Shown here piece by piece: positions 1-5,406 of a stretch of DNA of 5,651 nt. This DNA comes from Acidobacteriota bacterium (lineage in GTDB: Bacteria > Actinomycetota > Acidimicrobiia > Acidimicrobiales > SHLQ01): NCBI GenBank assembly GCA_022562835.1, contig JADFOM010000177.1:1-5651 (forward strand), read 5' to 3'. The position numbers were made by a program, and so were the translations under genes. The notes beneath the pieces are model-generated. The model had not been told where the DNA came from and did no database searches. It saw only the letters and a list, made by a program, of their open reading frames with translations. Position 1 is the first letter of the stretch; every line of letters starts with the position of its first letter.

Positions 1-236
1 GCGAGGTTGGGGGGGTTGTGGGCGGGCGCAAGGTCGTTGTAATCCGCCATGCGCTGCAGGACGTCCTCGGTCAGTTCCAGCGTGCCGGCCTCCCCCCGGA
101 TATGTACGGTTTTAAAACCGACTGCATCGAGGTCGTCGATCGAGCTCAGCAGAAAATCACGTTCGGTTTCGAGCATTCTGCGCTCGTCAACGCTCAGCGG
201 ACGAGTCTTGTCCTCACTCACCGGGGGGTCCGCCAT
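1..236 (-). CDS. Unrecognised soluble N-terminus directly downstream of ccmH (possible CcmI-position gene), partial
   Basis: An open frame of 78 codons starts at ATG 236-234 and runs off the low-coordinate edge without a stop. The visible part is hydrophilic and acidic, with a likely helical stretch (MLETERDFLLSSIDDLDA, residues 21-38) followed by a mixed region ending in NDLAPAHNPPNL. There is no membrane segment, unlike E. coli-type CcmI, which begins with one. Its place after ccmH is where ccmI or a TPR gene often lies, and the ERDFLL-x-SIDDLDA stretch loosely resembles the helical start of some CcmH-associated proteins, but I do not recognise the family. The start overlaps ccmH by 23 nt. 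A GTG at 221-219 would give an 8 nt overlap like other junctions here, and neither start has a good ribosome binding site. A run of seven C on the coding strand (9-15) makes the frame of the last few codons vulnerable to sequence error. Coding status is fairly likely, function unknown. Confidence 0.6.
   Translation of the reverse strand, partial: MADPPVSEDKTRPLSVDERRMLETERDFLLSSIDDLDAVGFKTVHIRGEAGTLELTEDVLQRMADYNDLAPAHNPPNL
107..120. repeat. 14-bp perfect palindrome
   Basis: CGGTTTTAAAACCG is a perfect inverted repeat, AT-rich at its centre, inside the coding frame of the unrecognised gene downstream of ccmH. It may be chance or an operator-like site; nothing else supports a regulatory role. 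Confidence 0.4.
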
Positions 237-684
237 CACGTTCGGCCATCCTCTGGGCCACCAGTGCAGCGTCGCGGGCATCGGCGGTTTCGCCGAGGAC
301 CGACCAGTGGCGGAACGCTGCGGCGAGAGCGGCGGCGCCGACGATGAGAGCTGCGACCGGAACGATCCATACGAGTGCCGTAATGCCTGTTCCCGCCGGA
401 TTGAGGTCGATGTCGGGATAACTCCCGATGAGAAAGTCGCGGATCTGGTCGTCCGATCGGCCTTCGTCGATCTGGGTGCGAATTTCGCGTCGAATCTCCC
501 GTGCGATCGACACATCGGACTCGGCGACCGACTGGCCGTCGCAGACCGGACAGGCATAGTCGTTGGCGACGTCATAGGCCCGGTCCGCGTTGGTTCGTGG
601 GGTGCCGTCGTCGATAGCCGCAACCACGAGCGCACCGACACCGATACCGAACACCACGACCCAGAGCCAAGAACGCCTACTCAT
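214..684 (-). CDS. ccmH: CcmH, cytochrome c maturation thiol-disulfide protein (short form)
   Basis: CcmH reduces the CXXCH cysteines of apocytochrome c, in concert with CcmG, on the outer face of the cytoplasmic membrane. The 156-residue product has an N-terminal membrane anchor (about residues 6-24) and a small helical domain with the redox motif C45-P-V-C48 in the context CPVCDGQSVAESD. The family helix REIRREIRTQIDEGRSDDQI and the segment FLIGSYPDIDLNP follow, then a second membrane segment (about 102-123) and a charged cytoplasmic tail. This is the single-domain CcmH; the CcmI-like TPR domain fused in E. coli is absent. The usual LRCPVC reads YACPVC, so the Arg before the first Cys is missing. 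ATG at 684 is chosen because it starts the membrane anchor; the open frame upstream only overlaps ccmG. The start overlaps the ccmG stop by 8 nt (ATGAGTAG) and lacks a clear Shine-Dalgarno sequence, so translation is probably coupled. Confidence 0.94.
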   Translation of the reverse strand: MSRRSWLWVVVFGIGVGALVVAAIDDGTPRTNADRAYDVANDYACPVCDGQSVAESDVSIAREIRREIRTQIDEGRSDDQIRDFLIGSYPDIDLNPAGTGITALVWIVPVAALIVGAAALAAAFRHWSVLGETADARDAALVAQRMAERDGGPPGE

Positions 685-1273
685 CGGATGCGTCTTCGCT
701 GCCGGTCGCGGCTGCTTCGAGCCGCGCAATCTCTTGATCGATGAAGTCGGCTGTGACCCCACCGATCACCTTGCGTACGACACGACCGTTGGGCGCGATC
801 AGATACGACTCCGGCACACCCGATACTCCGTAGTCGATCGCGATCGGTCCGGTGTCATCGATGAGTACCGGCCAGTCGCCGCCATTGCGAGCAAAGAAGT
901 CGTCCACCGCCGCAGACCGGTCGTCGAAGGCCAGGCTGACCACGACCGCATCTCCGCTCGCTTCGTGGGTTTCGTCGAATATGACGAGCTCAGGATGTTC
1001 GATCACACATTCCGCGCACCAAGTCGCGAAGTAGTTGACGAGAACCCATTGGCCGCGATGGTCCGCAAGGGAGAACTTGTTTCCTTCACGGTCCACTCCC
1101 TCGATCGACGGTGCAGCGTTGCCGATCAACGGTGACTTGGCGACCCTGTTGGTGGCAGGTTCACTCGAGGCCAGCAGCGCAACCAATGCGGCCAGAACTA
1201 GTGCCACCGGCACCACGATCCAGACCAAACGCCGCCGAGACGGAGTTGGCGCGGTCGCCAACCCATCGTTCAT
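677..1273 (-). CDS. ccmG: CcmG/DsbE-type thioredoxin-like thiol-disulfide oxidoreductase
   Basis: CcmG is a membrane-anchored reductant that supplies electrons, with CcmH, to keep apocytochrome c thiols reduced for heme attachment. The 198-residue product has a short cytoplasmic N-terminus, a membrane anchor (about 16-35) and an extracytoplasmic thioredoxin fold of the AhpC/TSA-Redoxin type. The active site is C86-A-E-C89 in the context VNYFATWCAECVIEHPEL. The cis-proline loop is GVSGVPESYLI with P154, and Glu after the cis-Pro is typical of CcmG. The WCAEC motif lacks the proline found in common CcmG sites such as WCPTC. ATG at 1273 is supported by a strong GAGGAGGT six bases upstream and by the ATGA overlap with the ccmF stop; the longer open frame up to 1393 has no support. 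It could be labelled a generic TlpA/ResA-like protein from sequence alone, but its place between ccmF and ccmH makes CcmG secure. Confidence 0.94.
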   Translation of the reverse strand: MNDGLATAPTPSRRRLVWIVVPVALVLAALVALLASSEPATNRVAKSPLIGNAAPSIEGVDREGNKFSLADHRGQWVLVNYFATWCAECVIEHPELVIFDETHEASGDAVVVSLAFDDRSAAVDDFFARNGGDWPVLIDDTGPIAIDYGVSGVPESYLIAPNGRVVRKVIGGVTADFIDQEIARLEAAATGSEDASDE

Positions 1274-3222
1274 ACGTCGACCTCCTCGAGTGCGGCCGGG
1301 CTCGAGACCGGATCGGTCCCGCGACGTCGCCGACCAGGAAATGCCGCGAGCACCGTGCCGAAAGCCATCACGCCGCCACCGATCCACAACCAAACGATCA
1401 ACGGCTGCACCGTCACCCGAATCACCGGCGGCGTACCATCCTCTGGCAAGGTCACAAGCGACAGGTGAACATCGTCGACGAGGCTTGTCGAGACCGAAGG
1501 TGTTCCGATCGACTGGCTGCCCGACGGATAGAGACTGATCGCTGGCGTGCGCACGCCTTTGTTGTCCACCTCGACAAGCGCACGGATCTCCAGGCGTTCG
1601 GCATGCTCGATCTCCTCGAGTCCGAGATAGGTGACGGTGTGGCCAGCGAGTGTCGCCGTCTCACCAACGTCGAGTTGAAACTCGCCCTGACGCACAAACG
1701 ACGACGAGGCCGCGAAGGCAACGGCGATGATCACGACGCCGAGATGAACGATCATCCCGCCGTTGGTGCGCCCGACAAAGCCGCGCCAACCCGAGCGACG
1801 GGTCGCGAGAATCACCTGGCGTGCAGCCGATCCCGCTGCAAAGCCACCCAGCCCGAATGCGAGGACCGGTGCCACGCCGCGGGCGCCGACCATCAGCGAG
1901 AACAACATTGCACCCACGCCGCACCAGGCCGGCCAAAAGAGCCTCTTGGACAGCGTCTCTGCGGACGCTTTTCGCCATGGAAGCACGGGTGCGACCCCCA
2001 TCATGAACAACAGCAGCATGCCGATCGGCATCGTCATCCTGTCGAAATATGGACCTCCCACCGAGATCCGATCGTCGTTGACCGCTTCCACGATTAGCGG
2101 AAACACCGTGCCCAACAGCACCACGAAGGCGAACGCAGCGAACAGAAGGTTGTTGACGAGAAATGCCCCCTCGCGCGATATCGGCGTATCGATTTGACCC
2201 GGGCTAGCCAACAACGCACCTCGGGTGCCGATCAGCACCACCGTGACGGTCACGACCAGAGCGAAGAACGCTAACAACCACGGTCCGATCGAAGACTCTG
2301 AGAAGGAGTGCACCGATTCGATGACGCCCGAGCGGGTCAGGAACGTGCCAAGGATCGTCAAGGAAAAGGTCGCACAGATCAGCGAGAGGTTCCAGACCCG
2401 CAACATCCCACGCCGTTCTTGCACCATGACCGAATGCAAATAGGCCGTGCCGGTGAGCCACGGGAGAAACGATGCGTTCTCCACGGGATCCCATGCCCAG
2501 TAGCCGCCCCAGCCGAGCACCTCGTATGACCACCAGGCGCCGAGCAAGATCCCGGTGGTCAAAAAACCCCAGGCGAACAACGTCCAGCGACGGGTCTCGA
2601 CGAACCATCCCTCGCCGAGTCGACCGGTTGCGAGTGCCGCGATCGCGAACGCGAACGGGACAGTGAATCCCACGTAGCCAAGATAGAGAATCGGTGGGTG
2701 TACAGCGACGAGGATGTGATTTTGGAGTAGCGGATTGGGGCCCGGCCCATCGAAACCCGGCGGCGGGTTGAACGTCTCAAACGGGTTCGCTGGTCCCACC
2801 ATCAACAAGAAGAAAAATCCGGCCACGACGAACAACGTGACCATCGCCCAACCCACGAGCTCGTCTGTCAGCCGGCTCCGGAAACGCATGGCGACCACCA
2901 TGATGTACCCAGCCAGAATTAGACCCCAGAGCAGGATCGAACCTTCGAGCGATGACCAGATCGACGTGAAGTTGTACAACGCTGGTGTGGCGTGGCTACC
3001 GACCCGCGCCACGTAGGCAACCTCGAAGTCGCGCGTGATCAGCGCACGTTCCATCACCACGAAAGCGCCGATAGCTGAGATGGCTAAAACCGACGCATAG
3101 GGCAGTGCCTGTTTGAGAACTCGCCGGCGCCCGGTGAGGATCGCTAGCGACAGCGTTGCTGCGGCGACGACCGAGGTCGCGAAGCCGACGACGACGAAGA
3201 AGTAACCGAGCTGTCCGTTCAC
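1270..3222 (-). CDS. ccmF: CcmF, heme lyase / cytochrome c synthetase subunit
   Basis: CcmF takes heme from holo-CcmE and attaches it to the CXXCH thiols of apocytochrome c. The 650-residue product is close to the E. coli length (647) and carries about 15 hydrophobic membrane segments. The WWD heme-handling domain is intact (WGGYWAWDPVEN, residues 238-249). The four expected histidines are present: H175 in HPPILYLGY and H305 in SGVIESVHSF (the two external histidines), and H263 in GTAYLHS and H493 in GGMIVHLG (the two proposed membrane heme b ligands). Each sits two residues later than the E. coli positions as I recall them. A large extracytoplasmic loop lies near 510-600, before the last membrane segment. 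The start is GTG at 3222-3220, giving VNGQLGYFF, which matches the family's ELGHFAL-type start; no other in-frame start lies between it and the distant ATG at 3396, deep inside ccmE. It begins 16 nt after ccmE, with no obvious ribosome site. Confidence 0.97.
   Translation of the reverse strand: MNGQLGYFFVVVGFATSVVAAATLSLAILTGRRRVLKQALPYASVLAISAIGAFVVMERALITRDFEVAYVARVGSHATPALYNFTSIWSSLEGSILLWGLILAGYIMVVAMRFRSRLTDELVGWAMVTLFVVAGFFFLLMVGPANPFETFNPPPGFDGPGPNPLLQNHILVAVHPPILYLGYVGFTVPFAFAIAALATGRLGEGWFVETRRWTLFAWGFLTTGILLGAWWSYEVLGWGGYWAWDPVENASFLPWLTGTAYLHSVMVQERRGMLRVWNLSLICATFSLTILGTFLTRSGVIESVHSFSESSIGPWLLAFFALVVTVTVVLIGTRGALLASPGQIDTPISREGAFLVNNLLFAAFAFVVLLGTVFPLIVEAVNDDRISVGGPYFDRMTMPIGMLLLFMMGVAPVLPWRKASAETLSKRLFWPAWCGVGAMLFSLMVGARGVAPVLAFGLGGFAAGSAARQVILATRRSGWRGFVGRTNGGMIVHLGVVIIAVAFAASSSFVRQGEFQLDVGETATLAGHTVTYLGLEEIEHAERLEIRALVEVDNKGVRTPAISLYPSGSQSIGTPSVSTSLVDDVHLSLVTLPEDGTPPVIRVTVQPLIVWLWIGGGVMAFGTVLAAFPGRRRRGTDPVSSPAALEEVDV
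1280..1287 (-). promoter_or_regulatory. Ribosome binding site deciding the start of ccmG
   Basis: GAGGAGGT on the minus strand ends six bases before ATG 1273, within the last codons of ccmF. It is the strongest ribosome site in the window and rules out the longer ccmG frame starting at 1393. Confidence 0.85.
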
Positions 3223-3238
3223 GAAGACCGACGGGTGA

Positions 3239-3787
3239 TCATGTCGCGTCGTCGCAGGCCAGGATGTCGAGCTGTCGATCGGCTTCGGCGATGTTCTCAG
3301 GGTTTGCTGCCACGTATTCGTTGTCGTGTTTGACGAGCATCTGCGTGGACTCGAACCAGTATTCGTCGTTGGCGCCGCAGGGAAACGACTCGACACCGTT
3401 CGGAGATCCCTCGCGCCAGCGACCGTTCAGCACAACGGGTATCCCGTCTTGGAACAACAGAGCAGGATCACCCTTGTGGATGACATCGGCGCGCTCCTGA
3501 TCAAACTCCACCGTGAACGCCACTCCGGGTTCGTCCTCGACGAAGGTTTCGGTCACGGTGCCTGGCACGACGACACCTTGCAGTCTGAACTGGCGATCGT
3601 TGAGCGAATCACGCTGCTCGATCGCCTCATCGACGGAACGGAAGAATAGGGACTCGTCACCGAGACCGCGCAGCAACAGAAATATCGCTGCGGTCAGTGC
3701 CGCCACGATCGCGAGGGCAACCCATGGCTTGTTGCGCCGAGGTGCTGACGAGCGCGGCGTGAGATCGAGGTCGCCAGGATCAGACAT
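3239..3787 (-). CDS. ccmE: CcmE, membrane-anchored periplasmic-type heme chaperone
   Basis: CcmE binds heme covalently through a histidine and carries it from the CcmABCD complex to CcmF. The 182-residue product has a short cytoplasmic N-terminus, one membrane anchor (about 21-42) and an extracytoplasmic OB-fold domain. The conserved GVVVPGTV stretch is at 71-78. The heme attachment motif HxxxY is H154 to Y158 in LVKHDNEY, so this is the classical His type and not the CxxxY variant known from some archaea and sulfate reducers. Compared with E. coli CcmE from memory, about 15 extra residues lie between the GRWREG segment and the heme histidine, including C137 in SFPCGAND, and a second cysteine (C178) lies near the C-terminus. 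ATG at 3787 overlaps the ccmD stop by 8 nt (ATGTCTGA) and has no clear ribosome site, so expression probably depends on coupling to ccmD. Confidence 0.96.
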   Translation of the reverse strand: MSDPGDLDLTPRSSAPRRNKPWVALAIVAALTAAIFLLLRGLGDESLFFRSVDEAIEQRDSLNDRQFRLQGVVVPGTVTETFVEDEPGVAFTVEFDQERADVIHKGDPALLFQDGIPVVLNGRWREGSPNGVESFPCGANDEYWFESTQMLVKHDNEYVAANPENIAEADRQLDILACDDAT

Positions 3788-3938
3788 GATCGGCGTTGTC
3801 GGTCGACATCCATCGGCGACGCGCCGGCGGCACCTCGCTCGACAACTTGCGACCGCGACGCAAAATGGTGACGCTGTACAGCGCCAATACGCCCAGGGTC
3901 AGCGCCCAGGCCGCGACGATGTAGCCGACGTGGCTCAT
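3780..3938 (-). CDS. ccmD: CcmD, small membrane protein of the heme-loading complex
   Basis: CcmD is a small single-span protein that associates with CcmC and CcmE and is needed to release holo-CcmE from the ABC complex. The 52-residue product has a short N-terminus (MSHVGY), one membrane segment (about 7-26) and a strongly basic stretch right after it (RRGRK, 27-31), followed by a polar tail. This is the usual CcmD layout: one span and a basic cytoplasmic C-terminal side. The family is poorly conserved in sequence, so the call rests on size, topology and its place between ccmC and ccmE. ATG at 3938 overlaps the ccmC stop as ATGA and has AAAGGA six bases upstream. It was identified by reading the gap between ccmC and ccmE. 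Confidence 0.9.
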   Translation of the reverse strand: MSHVGYIVAAWALTLGVLALYSVTILRRGRKLSSEVPPARRRWMSTDNADHV

Positions 3939-4738
3939 GATTCGTCCTTTCGGTCGTTGCCAGCTACCGAGAGTGCGGCCTCGACATCTGTTGTCTCAGC
4001 GATGCGCTGCTCCACTGCCAGTGCGACGCCGTACAACTCGAGCTCGGTCTCGAGATGGGCAACCCGGAAGCGGTGAATCAGCAGCCAGGCGCCGATCAGC
4101 ATGAATATCACGATGCCGAACACGAGCGTGAACAACATCAACCCGTCGATATCGGGGTCGAGCTTGGTCACCGTGGCTTCCTGATGCAGTGTGCGGTCGT
4201 CCCACCATTCGACCGAACGTGACACGACTGGGATCATGCAGACCGACAACAATCCGACAACGGCCGCGGCACGCGAGGGCTCGCCCGTCACGCCGGTCGT
4301 CGAACGCAACGAGAGGTAGCCGACGTAGAGCAACACGAGCATCAACGCTGTGACGAGGCGCACGTCGCCCCACTCCCAATAGGTGCCCCAGGTCGGACGA
4401 CCCCAGATCATCCCAGTCGCAAGGGTAAGCGAACCGAACACAACGCCGATCTCGCCTGCGGCTCCGGCGACATGGTCCCACCATTGCGACCCCTTCCACA
4501 GCACCATCGCGCTGCCGATGCCGCAGATGGTGAACATTGCGTAACCCATGATCGCCACCGGCACGTGCACATACATGATCCGTACGGTGTCCTCGAGCTC
4601 GATATCGGCCTCGGTGACCACGAATGAGAGCCATCCGAGAATTACCAGACCGATCAGGATGACAGCCCCGAGCCAGAGCGTTGCGCTCGAGCCGGTTGTC
4701 TCGCCCGGGTTGCTCACCTCGGTCAGCTCTTGTGTCAC
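3935..4738 (-). CDS. ccmC: CcmC, WWD-domain heme-handling protein (heme loading onto CcmE)
   Basis: CcmC presents heme at the outer membrane face and forms the complex in which heme is attached to CcmE. The 267-residue product has six predicted membrane segments (about 20-40, 56-80, 91-112, 130-145, 157-173, 200-222). The two external heme ligands are H58 in RIMYVHVP and H185 in TLHQEATVTK, matching H60 and H184 of E. coli. The WWD segment reads PTWGTYWEWGDVRL (115-128), where the common form is WGTWWVWDARL; there is one extra residue before the Asp. SVEWWDDRTLHQ also has two residues more than the E. coli SVEWWNTLHQ. A charged C-terminal tail of about 45 residues follows the last span, making the protein about 20 residues longer than E. 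coli CcmC. GTG at 4738 is chosen over an ATG at 4828 because it overlaps the ccmB stop as GTGA and has GGAGGAG five bases upstream. Confidence 0.95.
   Translation of the reverse strand: MTQELTEVSNPGETTGSSATLWLGAVILIGLVILGWLSFVVTEADIELEDTVRIMYVHVPVAIMGYAMFTICGIGSAMVLWKGSQWWDHVAGAAGEIGVVFGSLTLATGMIWGRPTWGTYWEWGDVRLVTALMLVLLYVGYLSLRSTTGVTGEPSRAAAVVGLLSVCMIPVVSRSVEWWDDRTLHQEATVTKLDPDIDGLMLFTLVFGIVIFMLIGAWLLIHRFRVAHLETELELYGVALAVEQRIAETTDVEAALSVAGNDRKDES
3945..3950 (-). promoter_or_regulatory. Ribosome binding site of ccmD
   Basis: AAAGGA on the minus strand ends six bases before ATG 3938, inside the end of ccmC. It supports translation of the small ccmD frame. Confidence 0.7.
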
Positions 4739-5406
4739 CGCGACTCCTCCATCAATGCACCGAACGCCCAACCACCGAACACGCCGTAGAACACTGCAAG
4801 CGCAGCCAATAGTCCACACCAGCTCCAACCGTTGACCGCGGCGTTGCCGAGCGCATCGTCAAATGCTCGTGTCGCCGAGATCAAGACGGGTGCAAGGACC
4901 GGTAGTAGCAATATCGGCAGCAGTGTTTCGCGCATGCGCAGGCCAGCCACGAGCACGCCGTAGAGCGTACCGGCCGCGGCGACGCCAACGGTCGCGGCCA
5001 CCGCCGCGGCGATGAACAGGAGCGGATCCTCGATCCGGGCGTCATAGAGAATCACGACGGCTGCGATCAAGATGAGTTGTATCGCGACGAGTTGGACCGC
5101 CAGAGCAGCCGCCTTGCCCGCGAATATCGACGGTGGCTCCAGGTCACTGAGGCGCAACATGTCGATCACCGAATCGTCGACCTCGATCGAGAAACTGCGG
5201 CCGATTGCAAGCACGGCTGCAAAAAGGACCGTTATCCAATACAGACCCGAAGCGGCCTCGGTCAACACGGTGCGGTCGGCATTGAGCGCAAAGCCGAACA
5301 AGACCGCAACCAGAACAACAAAAGGCGCGAGCTGGCTCAGCGCGGTGCGACTGCGAAGTTCGATGCGGAGGTCCTTTGCAGCGATGACGTACGCGTCACG
5401 AATCAT
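4735..5406 (-). CDS. ccmB: CcmB, membrane subunit of the CcmAB ABC complex
   Basis: CcmB is the membrane partner of the ATPase CcmA; together they use ATP to drive release of holo-CcmE from CcmCD. The 223-residue product, close to the E. coli length, has six predicted membrane segments (about 25-42, 52-70, 98-121, 128-155, 161-178 and 197-217). The N-terminal part (AAKDLRIELRSR) and the cytoplasmic loop after the second span (SFSIEVDDSVIDMLRLSDL, 71-89) follow the CcmB pattern of a cytosolic coupling region. ATG at 5406 overlaps the ccmA stop as ATGA and has GAGGAGGAG eight bases upstream. Sequence conservation in this family is modest, but size, topology and position between ccmA and ccmC make the call firm. 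Confidence 0.94.
   Translation of the reverse strand: MIRDAYVIAAKDLRIELRSRTALSQLAPFVVLVAVLFGFALNADRTVLTEAASGLYWITVLFAAVLAIGRSFSIEVDDSVIDMLRLSDLEPPSIFAGKAAALAVQLVAIQLILIAAVVILYDARIEDPLLFIAAAVAATVGVAAAGTLYGVLVAGLRMRETLLPILLLPVLAPVLISATRAFDDALGNAAVNGWSWCGLLAALAVFYGVFGGWAFGALMEESR
4744..4750 (-). promoter_or_regulatory. Ribosome binding site deciding the GTG start of ccmC
   Basis: GGAGGAG on the minus strand ends five bases before GTG 4738, within the last codons of ccmB. It favours the GTG start over the ATG 30 codons upstream. Confidence 0.82.

Noticed and set aside
100..125. Programmed frameshift or broken frame at TTTTAAAA in the gene after ccmH
   Set aside because: The codon phase does not fit the X XXY YYZ slippery pattern, and the +1 frame stops soon after; the zero frame stays open and gives a plausible acidic protein.
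49..744. Plus-strand open frame of 231 codons opposite ccmH and the end of ccmG
   Set aside because: Antisense to well-supported genes; Arg/Ser-rich product with no recognisable domain, as expected from shadow frames in GC-rich DNA.
1111..2097. Plus-strand open frame of 328 codons opposite ccmG and ccmF
   Set aside because: Rich in Arg, His and Pro with no motif or ribosome site; it lies opposite the conserved C-terminal half of ccmF.
3223..3396. Upstream extension of ccmF to ATG 3396
   Set aside because: It would overlap the end of ccmE including the heme histidine region, and the added residues (Ser/Thr-rich) do not resemble any CcmF N-terminus.
3996..4634. Minus-strand open frame of 212 codons overlapping ccmC
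   Set aside because: Same strand but another frame of ccmC; Arg-rich product without hydrophobic order, so a shadow.
4739..4828. Upstream extension of ccmC to ATG 4828
   Set aside because: It lies within ccmB; the GTG at 4738 has a strong ribosome site and the GTGA overlap.
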